Of a stretch of 64,000 nt of DNA, positions 35,150 through 43,807 are shown piece by piece (the stretch's first letter is position 1; every line of letters starts with the position of its first letter). Both the position numbers and the translations under genes were made by a program. The stretch is taken from assembly GCF_014892515.1 (NCBI RefSeq), contig NZ_JADBGR010000056.1, positions 26,764-90,763 of the forward strand. The letters run 5' to 3'. The notes under the pieces were generated by a model. That model saw only the letters and a program-made list of their open reading frames with translations, was not told the origin of the DNA and made no database searches. This DNA is from Myceligenerans pegani (GTDB lineage: Bacteria > Actinomycetota > Actinomycetes > Actinomycetales > Cellulomonadaceae).

Positions 35150-35851
35150 TCAGGCCGACTCGGCTGCCGCCGTGCGGTCCGGCGGGTCGGTGACGTACAT
35201 GAGGTAGTCGTCGAGCATGCGGCGAGTGGTAAGGAATCCCTCGGTGTACAGCTCGAGCAGGGGCAGGTAGCTCGCCGCCATGAACCTGTTGAGGATCGCC
35301 ACGAGATCCGAGGGATCCTCCGGCGGGTCCAGGGTGACCTCGAGCAGCAGGGCACCCAGCGCGGAGAGGGTCAGGTAGCGCGCCCGAGCGGCCTCGTCGC
35401 GGCTGGGCACGGCGAGGCCGGTGGCGACGGCGTGCTCGGTGTACTGCACGGCGTCGCGGATCATGTGGTCGACGAACTCGCGGGCGAGGGCGCTGCCGTC
35501 CTGCATGGAGCGCAGGACGTAGCCCAGGATCGGGGCGTTCTCCTCGGCGGACGCGAAGGTCTGCAGGAAGTTGCCGCCGGCCGCGGCGTGGTCGATGTTC
35601 TCGTTCTTCAGCTCGCGGATCCGAGCGAGGACGTGCTCGTCGCACAGCTCGCGGAGCGCGTCCTTCGAGCCGAAGTGGTGCATCACCAGGCCCGGGCTGA
35701 CCCCGGCGTCCTTGGCGATCGCGCGCACCGACGCGCCGAACCCGTCGGTGGCGAAGCGCAGCACGGCGGCATCGCGAATGCGCGCCCGCGCGGTCTGGTC
35801 CGCGACGGGCGTCCGGTCCCGCCCCGTGGGGCGCTCCTCGGCTGAACGCAC
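35150..35851 (-). CDS. TetR family regulator of the adjacent ABC exporter
   Basis: The 233-residue regulator has the N-terminal helix-turn-helix (IRDAAVLRFATDGFGASVRA, then GVSPGLVMHHFGSK) and a C-terminal ligand domain. GTG 35851 is chosen because a TAGCAT -10 ends 7 nt upstream; the ATG at 35860 lies inside that -10 and could not be transcribed. CGTTCA/TGAACG repeats cover the start and promoter, pointing to autoregulation. The gene lies just before the ABC exporter in the same direction and probably represses it. Confidence 0.88.
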   Translation of the reverse strand: MRSAEERPTGRDRTPVADQTARARIRDAAVLRFATDGFGASVRAIAKDAGVSPGLVMHHFGSKDALRELCDEHVLARIRELKNENIDHAAAGGNFLQTFASAEENAPILGYVLRSMQDGSALAREFVDHMIRDAVQYTEHAVATGLAVPSRDEAARARYLTLSALGALLLEVTLDPPEDPSDLVAILNRFMAASYLPLLELYTEGFLTTRRMLDDYLMYVTDPPDRTAAAESA

Positions 35852-35876
35852 GTTCAACATGCTACACACGCGTTCA
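35843..35876. promoter_or_regulatory. TetR operator candidate
   Basis: TGAACG-CA-CGTTCA (35843-35856) is a perfect 12-base inverted repeat with a 2-nt centre. A further CGTTCA stands at 35871-35876. These flank the -10 (35859-35864) and the first codons of the TetR gene. Confidence 0.6.
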
Positions 35877-35992
35877 GTCGCGAGGGAAGACCTTTTCGCG
35901 GGGCGAGGTCCGGCCGCCGCCGAGCAGCTATTCCTGCCAGGCATCGGTCGATCAGAACGAACCGACCGATTGTTCGGCGGCCAGACGTACCA

Positions 35993-37270
35993 CTACCCCC
36001 GCAGCCGCTCGATCAGCCGCATGCCGTGGTAGATCGCCAGCGCCGCCGCCGTGCCCAGCGCGATGCCCTCGAACCGCAGGTCCCCCGCGATCCACGTGTA
36101 GTTCGCGATCCCGATGATCAGCGGCACGGCCGCGGTCGTGAGGTTGACCGGATCGGAGAAGTCCACGCGGTTCTGCACCCAGATCCGCGCGCCGAGGATG
36201 CCGATCATCCCGTAGAGCATCGTGGTGACCCCGCCGAGGACGCCGTCCGGCACGGAGTTGATCACCGCGCCGAACTTGGGCGACAGGCTCAGCACCAGCG
36301 CGCCGGCGGCCGCGACCCAGTAGGCGGCCGTGGAGTAGACCCGTGTGGCGGCCATGACGCCGATGTTCTCCGCGTACGTTGTCGTACCGGAGCCGCCGCC
36401 CAGGCCGGCGAGCGTCGTCGCGACGCCGTCGGCCAGCAGCGCGCGGCCGGTGACGCCGTCGAGGTTCTTCCCCGTCATCGCGGCGACCGACTTCACGTGC
36501 CCGACGTTCTCGGCCACGAGCACGAGAACCACCGGAAGGAACAGACCCAGCACCGCCGGATCGAACGACGGCGCCGTGAACCTCGGCAGCCCGAACCACG
36601 CCGCCTCCCCGATGGGCGCGAGGTCCACCTCGCCCCGCACCGCCGCGAACCCGTAGCCGATGACGACGCCGAGCAGGATCGACAGTCGCCCGAGGATGCC
36701 CTTGAAGAGCACCGAGATCACGATGACCGAGGCCAGCGTCACCACGGCCGTCAGCGGTGACGCCTGGAATCCCGAGCAGGCGCCACCCTCGTCGCACGTG
36801 CCCCACGCCGCCGGCGCCAGGTTCAGCCCGATGAGCGCCACGATCACGCCCGTCACGACCGGCGGCATGACCGCGTCGATCCAGCGCGCCCCCGCCAGGT
36901 GCACCGCGGCGCCCACCGCCGCGAGCAACACTCCCGTCACGAGGATGCCGCCGACGGCGACCGACTGCCCGCCCGACGCCGTCGCCGCCCCGATCGGGGC
37001 GATGAACGCGAAGCTGGAACCGAGGTAGCTCGGCAGCCGGTTCCCGGTGATGAGCAGGAACCCCACCGTGCCGATCGCCGAGAAGAACAGCGTCGCGGCC
37101 GGGTCGAACCCGGTCAGCACGGGGACCAGGAAGGTGGCGCCGAACATCGCGACCACGTGCTGCAGGCCGATACCGACCGTCCGGGGCCAGCTCAGCCGCT
37201 CACCGGGCGCCACGGCCTCCCCTGGCGCGATCCGCGCGCCGTCCCCGTGCACCGTCCACCCGAGCTTCAT
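35993..37270 (-). CDS. NCS2 family uracil/xanthine permease
   Basis: The 425-residue membrane protein has about 12-14 helices with NCS2 markers: GLQHVVAMFGATFLVPVL near the N-terminus, LVLVAENVGHVKSVA carrying the substrate-binding Glu, and GGVTTMLYGMIGILG. It most resembles UraA/PyrP uracil:proton symporters. GAAGAGGG precedes the ATG. The upp gene elsewhere in the window would convert imported uracil to UMP. Exact base specificity is not proven. Confidence 0.9.
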   Translation of the reverse strand: MKLGWTVHGDGARIAPGEAVAPGERLSWPRTVGIGLQHVVAMFGATFLVPVLTGFDPAATLFFSAIGTVGFLLITGNRLPSYLGSSFAFIAPIGAATASGGQSVAVGGILVTGVLLAAVGAAVHLAGARWIDAVMPPVVTGVIVALIGLNLAPAAWGTCDEGGACSGFQASPLTAVVTLASVIVISVLFKGILGRLSILLGVVIGYGFAAVRGEVDLAPIGEAAWFGLPRFTAPSFDPAVLGLFLPVVLVLVAENVGHVKSVAAMTGKNLDGVTGRALLADGVATTLAGLGGGSGTTTYAENIGVMAATRVYSTAAYWVAAAGALVLSLSPKFGAVINSVPDGVLGGVTTMLYGMIGILGARIWVQNRVDFSDPVNLTTAAVPLIIGIANYTWIAGDLRFEGIALGTAAALAIYHGMRLIERLRG

Positions 37271-37307
37271 GCGGCCCTCTTCTCTCGTCGCCAGGACCGC
37301 TCCGCCC

Positions 37308-37400
37308 GGTCGGTCATGGTGCGACCGACCGGCCGTGCGATCGGTCCTGTTCGGGTGATCGGCAGAACGATCTGCCGTTCACCCGAACACGGACCGATCG
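37308..37400. repeat. REP-like element copy B (two hairpins)
   Basis: A first hairpin GGTCGGTC (37308-37315)/GACCGACC (37323-37330) is followed by a compound one (37338-37400). The second is built from arms CGATCGGTCC, TGTTCGGGTGA and GGCAGA, around an ACGA loop, with matching right arms and only small bulges, about 27 bp in all. It lies between the LLM stop and the permease start. Confidence 0.8.
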
Positions 37401-37482
37401 GCCGGCGCTCCTGAGGTTCGGAGCGGATCGTAGTGGACGACGACGGTCACGCGGCGCGCTGCCGGGCCACGCGCGGGCGCGC

Positions 37483-38412
37483 TCAGTCGAGCTGGGGGCG
37501 CACCTCGCGGGCGATGAGGTCGAGGTGGTCCAGATCCTTCAGGTCCAGGACCTGGAGGTACACCCGGGACACCCCTGCCTTCTCCAGGGCCCGCAGCCGG
37601 TCCGCGGCCTCGGCGACGGTCCCCGCGACGCCGTGCTCGCGGAGCTCCGCGGGCTCACGGCCGATCGCGGCGGCGCGCTTCGCGAACTCGGCCTCGTCGG
37701 CGCCGACGGCCACCACGAGCGCGGCGGACTGGACCATCGAGTCGGCGCCACGACCGGCGTCGGACAGCGCCTGCTCGATGACCTTGATGCGCGGGCCGAT
37801 CGTGTCGATCTCGGGGAACGCCTGGTTGTACTCGTCGGCGAAGCGTGCGGCGAGTGCCGGGGTCCGCCTCGGCCCGCCGCCGCCGACGATCACCGGGATG
37901 CAGTCCTGCACGGGCTTGGGCAGCGCGGGCGAGTCGGTGAGCGTGTAGTGCTCGCCGGCGTGGGAGAACGTCTCGCCCTGGGGCGTGCCCCAGAGCCCGG
38001 TGACGACGGCGAGCTGCTCCTCGAGGATGCCGAACCGCTTGTCGGGGAACGGGATCCCGTAGGCGGCGTGCTCGGCGCCGAACCAGCCGGTGCCGAGGCC
38101 GAGCTCGACCCGCCCGCCCGACATCTGGTCCACCTGTGCGACCTGGATGGCGAGCACGCCGGGGTGGCGGAACGTCGCGGACGAGACGAGCGTGCCGAGC
38201 CGGACGGTCTCGGTCTCGCGGGCGAGGCCGGCGAGGGTGGTCCAGGCGTCGGTGGGGCCGGGCAGACCGTCGGCGCCGCCCATCGCGAGGTAGTGGTCGG
38301 AGCGGAAGAACGCGCTGAAGCCGAGCTCCTCGGTCGCCTTGGCGACGGCGAGCTGGTCGTCGTACGACGCGCCCTGCTGGGGTTCCGTGAAGATGCGCAG
38401 ATCGAGGCTCAT
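37483..38412 (-). CDS. LLM-class flavin/F420-dependent oxidoreductase
   Basis: The 309-residue protein has a luciferase-like TIM barrel with RIFTEPQQG, FFRSDHYLAM, RLGTLVSSATFRHPG, GRVELGLGTGWFGAEH and IPVIVGGGG. The pattern is that of F420-dependent actinobacterial members acting on unknown carbonyl or alcohol substrates. CATTGT lies 7 nt before the ATG, so the transcript may be leaderless. An inverted repeat (38437-38458) spans the likely -35. Confidence 0.88.
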   Translation of the reverse strand: MSLDLRIFTEPQQGASYDDQLAVAKATEELGFSAFFRSDHYLAMGGADGLPGPTDAWTTLAGLARETETVRLGTLVSSATFRHPGVLAIQVAQVDQMSGGRVELGLGTGWFGAEHAAYGIPFPDKRFGILEEQLAVVTGLWGTPQGETFSHAGEHYTLTDSPALPKPVQDCIPVIVGGGGPRRTPALAARFADEYNQAFPEIDTIGPRIKVIEQALSDAGRGADSMVQSAALVVAVGADEAEFAKRAAAIGREPAELREHGVAGTVAEAADRLRALEKAGVSRVYLQVLDLKDLDHLDLIAREVRPQLD

Positions 38413-38436
38413 GTCTCCAACAATGTCATCGGGGCG

Positions 38437-38458
38437 GGAAACGTTCCGACATGTTTCC
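38437..38458. promoter_or_regulatory. Inverted repeat over the LLM gene promoter
   Basis: GGAAAC (38437-38442) and GTTTCC (38453-38458) with a 10-nt centre; the nested GGAA-ACG-TTCC is also palindromic. The site covers the -35 position of the LLM gene, with no dedicated regulator beside it. The rest of the gap 38413-38582 shows nothing else. Confidence 0.45.
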
Positions 38459-38582
38459 GGTGGCTTCACGGGAGGCCGAAGCGTCGGCAACCACTCGGGG
38501 CCGGCCGGGGCCGCCCGCAGTGGTCCGCAGCCGTCCGGACCGCCGCCCGACGCCGTGTCCCGGCCGCCCCGGCCCGTGACGT

Positions 38583-39206
38583 TCAGTCGAAGTTCAGCGA
38601 CCCCGACCGTGTCCGCTTCAGCTCGAAGAAGTCGGGGTACGAGGCGAGCGCCACCGCGCCGTCGAACAGGCGCACCGCGTCCTCGCCGCGCGGTATGGAC
38701 TGCAGCACCGGCCCGAAGAACGCGACTCCGTCGACATGGATGGTCGGGGTGCCGACGTCGTCGCCCACGGGCTTCATGCCGGCCTCGTGCGAGGCCGCGA
38801 GCGCCTCGTCGTACGCGTCGGACCCGGCCGCCTCTGTGAGTGCCGCGGGCAGCCCGGCCTCGGCGAGGGCCTCGGCGGTCACGGCCGCGAAGTCCTTGTC
38901 GCGTGCCTGGTGGATGCGCGTGCCGGCGGCGGTGTAGAAGGCCGCGAACGCCTCGGCGCCGTGGTCGGTCTGGACGGCGCAGGCGACGCGGCCGATGCCG
39001 CGTGAGCGGTCCATGAGCGCCCGGTAGTCGGCGGTGACGTCGCGGTCCTTGTTGAGCAGGTAGAGGCTCATGAGCTTGAAGGTGAGGTCGACGTCCCGAT
39101 GCCGGGCGACCTCGAGCGCCCAGCGCGAGGTGATCCAGGCGAACGGGCACACCGGGTCGACGTACACGTCGACGACGGGTGCGGGGTTCGTGGTGGTCTC
39201 GGTCAT
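38583..39206 (-). CDS. Mycothiol-dependent nitroreductase-like DsbA-family protein (Rv2466c type)
   Basis: The 207-residue thioredoxin-fold protein matches the M. tuberculosis Rv2466c pattern through [47 protein letters not shown] and [14 protein letters not shown]. The active site reads DPVCPFAWI, so the second Cys of CPxC is Ala and only one Cys remains. That suits a mycothiol mixed-disulphide mechanism rather than a dithiol one. ATG 39206 lies 7 nt after TAGGGT. Confidence 0.88.
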   Translation of the reverse strand: MTETTTNPAPVVDVYVDPVCPFAWITSRWALEVARHRDVDLTFKLMSLYLLNKDRDVTADYRALMDRSRGIGRVACAVQTDHGAEAFAAFYTAAGTRIHQARDKDFAAVTAEALAEAGLPAALTEAAGSDAYDEALAASHEAGMKPVGDDVGTPTIHVDGVAFFGPVLQSIPRGEDAVRLFDGAVALASYPDFFELKRTRSGSLNFD

Positions 39207-39378
39207 ACCTACGACCCTATGCCGCCTGTCCGACATCGCCGTCCACCCGGCCGCCCACCCGACACCGCCGCCCACCCGACGCCTGCCTGCGTCCGACGGC
39301 GCCCGGCGTCGGCATCCGTCCGCACGACGCCCGCCGCCGCGGGACCGCCGGGTCCCGGACTCCGCTACGGTGAGCACC

Positions 39379-39552
39379 ATGCGGTGGTCGAGCCTGTTCA
39401 CGGTCGTCGGCGGGGTCGTGGTGGCGATCGCCGGGTTGTTCGGGCTCCTCTCGGGGCACCCGTGGGCGGCCTTGCCGCTGGTCCTGGGATCCGCCATCGC
39501 GCTGCGCGAGGTGCGCTATCTCCAGCGGCTCCGCGACGGCAAGATCCGGTAG
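39379..39552 (+). CDS. Small two-helix membrane protein
   Basis: The 57-residue product has two hydrophobic segments ([19 protein letters not shown] and [13 protein letters not shown]) and a basic C-terminus ([15 protein letters not shown]). ATG 39379 lies 7 nt after TACGGT, a convincing leaderless promoter. The function is unknown. The gap 39207-39378 before it has two short CCGCCCACCCGAC direct repeats. Confidence 0.7.
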   Translation: MRWSSLFTVVGGVVVAIAGLFGLLSGHPWAALPLVLGSAIALREVRYLQRLRDGKIR

Positions 39553-39645
39553 ACGCGGCGCGAGAGGGCAGTGTTCTCGCGCTCCGCGGCGACCCCCACG
39601 GCTGCGGCGCCTCGCCTGTCGGACTCTGGCGGTAACCTGCCGTGC

Positions 39646-40392
39646 ATGACAGCGGTCCGACCTCACACGCACGCTCAGGCGGTTGACGCCGCGGTCGACC
39701 TCTTCACCCGGCAGGGCTACGAGAAGACCACCGTCGAGGAGATCGCGGACGCGGCCCAGGTGAGCCGGGCGACGTTCTTCCGGCGGTACCGGTCGAAGGA
39801 GGACGTCGTGTTCGCCGACCACGAGCTCCTCCTCGAGGAGGTGGTCGTGATGCTGGCCGCCACCCGCCCGGAGGCCCGTGCGAGCGAGGAGGCCGGGGGC
39901 GACGTCGGGCACGGCTGGGACCCGGAGGTGGGGCCGTACCTCGAGGTGTGCCGGGCGGCGCGCATGGTCTTCGACCATCACGTGGGTCAGCGCGAGACGT
40001 CGCTGGCCCGGTACGCGTTGCTGCAGCAGGTGCCGGCGCTGCGGGACCGCGAGCTGGTCACGACGCACCGCTACGAGCGCGCGTTCACGCAGTACCTGCG
40101 TGACACGCTTCCGTCGGACCGGTCGAACACGACCGCGTCGATCGCGTTCGCGGCGTCGGTGGTGGCGGTGCACAACGCGATCCTGCGGCGCTGGCTGCGC
40201 AACCCCTCCCTGGATCTGCGCCCCGACCTCGAGGAGGCGTTCGCCGATCTGCGCCGCGCCGTCGTGGTGAGCAAGGGCGGCGCGGTGCCGGACGCGGACG
40301 CCAATCCCCGGCGCCGGATCGTGGTCACGGTTCTCGACGGCGAGACGGCGCCCGACGACGTCGCCCGCGCGGTCCGCGACGCGCTGGGCTGA
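39646..40392 (+). CDS. TetR family transcriptional regulator
   Basis: The 248-residue regulator has helix-turn-helix AAVDLFTRQGYEKTTVEEIA then AQVSRATFFRRYRSKEDV, and a C-terminal region like MftR/TetR_C members. ATG 39646 lies 7 nt after TAACCT. It follows the small membrane protein; its target is unknown. It converges on the LacI gene with only 21 nt between stops. Confidence 0.88.
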   Translation: MTAVRPHTHAQAVDAAVDLFTRQGYEKTTVEEIADAAQVSRATFFRRYRSKEDVVFADHELLLEEVVVMLAATRPEARASEEAGGDVGHGWDPEVGPYLEVCRAARMVFDHHVGQRETSLARYALLQQVPALRDRELVTTHRYERAFTQYLRDTLPSDRSNTTASIAFAASVVAVHNAILRRWLRNPSLDLRPDLEEAFADLRRAVVVSKGGAVPDADANPRRRIVVTVLDGETAPDDVARAVRDALG

Positions 40393-40413
40393 CGGCCGGG
40401 CACGGACGGCGGC

Positions 40414-41427
40414 TCACGCCGACTCGCGGAGCACCAGTTCCGTGGGGAGGACGAGCGCCGGGTCGATGTCCTCGCCCGACGCCAGCTTCAGGATCTGCTG
40501 CGCGAGCATGCGGCCGATCTCGTGGATCGGCTGCCGGACGGTGGTGAGCGGCGGCTCGGTGGAGCGCGCCGCGGTGGCGTCGTCGAACCCGATGACGGCG
40601 ACGTCCTCCGGCACCCGGCGACCTGCCTGGCGGAGCGCGCGCAGTGCGCCGTCGGCCATGAGGTCGGAGGCCACGAACACGGCGTCGATCGCGGGCTCGT
40701 CGTCGAGGAGCCGGCGCATGCCGGCCGTGCCGGACTCGCGCGTGAAGTCGCCGATCTCCACGAGCGACCGCAGGCCGGCGGCACCGAGGGCGTCGCGGTA
40801 CCCGGCGAGCCGGTCGATGCCCGCGACCATGTCCTGCGGGCCGGCGATGGTGGCGACACGTCTCCGCCCCTGGGCCAGGAGGTGCTCGACGGCGGCCTTG
40901 ACGCCGCCCGCGTGGTCGACGTCGATGTAGGGGACGGCGTTGTCGGCGAGCGGGCGGCCGCTGGCGACCACGGGGACGCCCATGGCGGCGAGCTCTCCCG
41001 GGAACGGGTCCGCCCCGTGCAGGGACGCGAGGATGACGCCGTCCACGGTCCGGCCGCGGATGTAGCGCATGATCCGGTGGTGGCTCGCGGGGGTCGAGGC
41101 GAGCAGGAGGACGAGTTGTTTGTCCGCGGCTTCGAGCTCCTGCCCGATACCGCGCAGGATGCCGGTGAAGAAGGCGTCGTCGGAGAACATCCGTGCCGCG
41201 GGCTCCGGCACGACCAGGGCGATCGAGTCCGTACGGCGCGAGACGAGGCTGCGCGCGGCCGGGTTGGGCACGTATCCGAGCTGGTCGACGGCCCGGTCGA
41301 CCGCCTCGCGCACCCCCGGCGTCACCCCGGCGGACCCGTTGATCACGCGGGACACGGTCGCGCGCGAGACGCCCGCCAGGCGCGCCACCGTCTCGAGTGT
41401 GGGGCGTACGGCCTGCGTGTCGCGCAT
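40414..41427 (-). CDS. LacI family regulator, probably of the GH16 glucanase gene
   Basis: The 337-residue regulator has the LacI helix-turn-helix and hinge (TLETVARLAGVSRATVSRVI then YVPNPAARSL) and a periplasmic-binding-like sugar domain. AAGGAG precedes the ATG. It lies directly downstream of the secreted GH16 gene in the same direction, and an inverted-repeat operator of LacI type is found at that gene. It likely represses the glucanase until a beta-glucan oligosaccharide binds. Confidence 0.9.
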   Translation of the reverse strand: MRDTQAVRPTLETVARLAGVSRATVSRVINGSAGVTPGVREAVDRAVDQLGYVPNPAARSLVSRRTDSIALVVPEPAARMFSDDAFFTGILRGIGQELEAADKQLVLLLASTPASHHRIMRYIRGRTVDGVILASLHGADPFPGELAAMGVPVVASGRPLADNAVPYIDVDHAGGVKAAVEHLLAQGRRRVATIAGPQDMVAGIDRLAGYRDALGAAGLRSLVEIGDFTRESGTAGMRRLLDDEPAIDAVFVASDLMADGALRALRQAGRRVPEDVAVIGFDDATAARSTEPPLTTVRQPIHEIGRMLAQQILKLASGEDIDPALVLPTELVLRESA

Positions 41428-41531
41428 GGCTCTCCTTCATGGGCCGGATGCGGCTCCGGTTCGTGGAGTGTCGTTCCGCGGCGGGCGGCCACGTGGCCAC
41501 CCGCCGCGGTTCCGCTGAGCGTGGAGGACAC

Positions 41532-42890
41532 TCAGTGGCTGAACGTGAACCAGTTGACGTTCACGAAGTCGGCCGGCTGGCCGGAGGTGAAGCGCAGGTA
41601 CACGGTATGCACACCCGTGGTCGGCGCGATGTTCGCGGGCACGGTCCGCCAGGACTGCCAGCCGCCGGTGTTCGCGACGGCGAAGCTGCCGATCGGCTCG
41701 GCGTTCACGTCGTCGAGCCGTACCTCGACGAGGCCGCTGATCCCGGAGCCCGCACCGGAGGCAACGCGCGCCGAGAACGTGTTCGCCGCCGTCGCGCCGA
41801 AGTCCACGCCGTCGAACCGGATCCAGTCGCCGTTCGCGGCCCAGCCGACGTTCTCGCCACCGCCCGCGTCCGACGTCGTCTCCGTCTGGACGCCCGACTG
41901 GGCGTCGTAGTGCTCGGCCTGGATCGTCGAGTAGGCGTCGTGGTCACCCGGCGGGGGCGTCGTCGGATCCGGGTCGGGGTCACCGCCCTCCGACTCGTAC
42001 ACGGCCACGTAGTCGACGAGCATCGGCACGCCCGAGGCCGTGGCCGCCGTCGGGAGGCCGGGCCAGTCGCCGCCGACCGCCACGTTGAGGATGATGAAGA
42101 AGCCGTGGTCCGTGGCGTTGCTCCAGGTGGTCGCGTCGACGTCGGTCTCGTCGACCGTGTGGAAGAGGTTGCCGTCGAGGTACCAGCGCAGCTGCTCGAC
42201 CGAGCCGCTGCGGTCCCACTCCATGCGGTACGTGTGGAACGCGGACTGGCAGGTCGACACCTGGCACGTGGTCGATCCGCCGAGGCCGATCGTCTCGTTG
42301 CAGGGGCCGCCCGGGGACGTGCCGCAGTGCAGCGTCGCGAACACCTCGTTGGTGCCGTTGACGTTCTCGAGGATGTCGATCTCGCCGACGCCCGGCCAGT
42401 TCCAGTAGTTGCCCCGGAACGGCTCGCCGAGCATCCAGAAGGCCGGCCAGATCCCCTGGGCGGCCTCCCCGGTGACGTCGGGCACCTGGATACGGCCCTC
42501 GACGCGCAGTACGCCGCCCTCCGCGGGCTCGAAGTCGCTGCGGACGGTCTCGATGCGCCCGGACGTCCAGTTGCCGGCGGAGTCGCGCAGCGGCCGGATC
42601 GCGAGGTTGCCGTTGCCGTCCTGGTAGACGTTCTGCGTGCTGTCGGTGTGGTAGGCGATCTCGCCCGTGCCCCAGTTCGCGGGGCCGCCGGGGTAGGAGT
42701 GGCCGATGTCGTAGATCCAGTCGGTCGTGTCGAGGCCGGTTCCGGCGGGACCGTCGAAGTCGTCGCTCCAGACCAGGGACCAGCCGTCGGGCGACGGGAC
42801 GGCCGCCTGGGTGGTCAGTGCCGCGAGGGGGCCGATCGCGAGGGCGGCGATGCCGACGGCCACGGCCGTGATCCTGTGGCGGGTTCTCAT
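41532..42890 (-). CDS. Secreted GH16 beta-glucanase with C-terminal CBM6
   Basis: The 452-residue protein has a signal peptide (1-31), a GH16 domain with the catalytic EIDILE (Glu170, Asp172, Glu175), an Asp/Pro/Thr linker (GGDPDPDPTTPPPGD) and a carbohydrate-binding module of CBM6 type at the C-terminus (YSTIQAEHYDAQSG to the end). It should cut beta-1,3-glucan (laminarin-like) outside the cell. GGAAAGCGAG precedes the ATG. Confidence 0.92.
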   Translation of the reverse strand: MRTRHRITAVAVGIAALAIGPLAALTTQAAVPSPDGWSLVWSDDFDGPAGTGLDTTDWIYDIGHSYPGGPANWGTGEIAYHTDSTQNVYQDGNGNLAIRPLRDSAGNWTSGRIETVRSDFEPAEGGVLRVEGRIQVPDVTGEAAQGIWPAFWMLGEPFRGNYWNWPGVGEIDILENVNGTNEVFATLHCGTSPGGPCNETIGLGGSTTCQVSTCQSAFHTYRMEWDRSGSVEQLRWYLDGNLFHTVDETDVDATTWSNATDHGFFIILNVAVGGDWPGLPTAATASGVPMLVDYVAVYESEGGDPDPDPTTPPPGDHDAYSTIQAEHYDAQSGVQTETTSDAGGGENVGWAANGDWIRFDGVDFGATAANTFSARVASGAGSGISGLVEVRLDDVNAEPIGSFAVANTGGWQSWRTVPANIAPTTGVHTVYLRFTSGQPADFVNVNWFTFSH

Positions 42891-42940
42891 GGTGACTCGC
42901 TTTCCGTCGTCGGGACGAGTGAGGTTGCGTCGTTGCAATC

Positions 42941-42956
42941 TTGAGAACGCTCTCAA
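42941..42956. promoter_or_regulatory. LacI-type operator of the GH16 gene
   Basis: TTGAGAACGCTCTCAA has arms TTGAGA/TCTCAA around a central CG, as in LacI/CebR-type sites, about 50 nt before the GH16 ATG. Confidence 0.7.
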
Positions 42957-43058
42957 GCCCAGTGTGACCCGTAGGCCACGGCTACCACAAGAGCTTCTGC
43001 CCAGCCGATGAGAGCGATCTCAACACCGCCTCGCGCCGGGGCGTGCCATCCTTCTCGC

Positions 43059-43757
43059 ATGGACGTGATCCGCTGGCTGTTCGACGCCACCTTCAGCATC
43101 GGTGACCAGCAGCTCCTGTGGCGCGAGGTGATCGGCAACGCCTTCGGGCTGGCGTCGGCGCTCGGCGGGATGCGGCGCAAGGTGTGGGCGTGGCCGGTCG
43201 GCATCGTCGGGAACGTGCTGCTGTTCACGGTCTTCCTGGGTTCCTGGTTCGGCGAGACCTCGCGCGCCGACATGCTCGGGCAGGCGGGACGGCAGGTCAT
43301 GTTCATCGCCGTCTCCGTCTACGGCTGGTACCGCTGGCGGGAGACCCGCCGTCGCGCCGCGGACCTGCGCGCGGACGGCAAGGTCCCCGCCGACGACGGC
43401 GCCGCCGTGCACCCGCGCTGGGCGTCGTGGTCCGCGCGTCTCGGCCTGGTCGTGACACTGGTCGGCGGCACGCTGCTGCTGACCCCGCTGTTCCGGGCGC
43501 TGGGCTCGTTCGAGCCGGTCTGGGCCGACGCCTGGATCTTCATGGGCTCGCTCCTGGCCACCTACGGCATGGCGAAGGGCTGGGTCGAGTTCTGGCTGAT
43601 CTGGGTCGCGGTCGACGTCGTCGGCGTGCCGCTCCTGCTGAGCGCCGGCTACTGGGCCACCGCCGCGATGTACGTGTTCTACGGCGGGTTCACGCTGGTC
43701 GGCTTCTTCGTCTGGTGGCGCGTCCAGCGCCGGGAACGGGTCGCGACCCCCGCGTGA
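43059..43757 (+). CDS. pnuC: Nicotinamide riboside transporter PnuC
   Basis: The 232-residue membrane protein has about seven helices and PnuC markers: the N-terminal EVIGNAFGLASALGGMRRKVWAWPVGI, YGWYRWRE and the last WFGETS/WVEFWLIW-type segments. It imports nicotinamide riboside for NAD synthesis. CATCCT lies 7-8 nt before the ATG. No NrtR gene or NAD-II riboswitch-like element is evident here. Confidence 0.9.
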   Translation: MDVIRWLFDATFSIGDQQLLWREVIGNAFGLASALGGMRRKVWAWPVGIVGNVLLFTVFLGSWFGETSRADMLGQAGRQVMFIAVSVYGWYRWRETRRRAADLRADGKVPADDGAAVHPRWASWSARLGLVVTLVGGTLLLTPLFRALGSFEPVWADAWIFMGSLLATYGMAKGWVEFWLIWVAVDVVGVPLLLSAGYWATAAMYVFYGGFTLVGFFVWWRVQRRERVATPA

Positions 43758-43770
43758 GACCCCGTATCGC

Positions 43771-43800
43771 TTGACGTGAGATTCGGTACCGGAGCACGAT
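43771..43800 (+). promoter_or_regulatory. Promoter of the acyl-CoA dehydrogenase gene
   Basis: -35 TTGACG (43771-43776), 18-nt spacer, -10 CACGAT (43795-43800), with the ATG 7 nt later. Confidence 0.5.
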
Positions 43801-43807
43801 GGTCCGC

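Noticed and set aside
43000..43059. NAD-II riboswitch upstream of pnuC
   Set aside because: The space before the start is short and the promoter looks leaderless, leaving no room for an aptamer.
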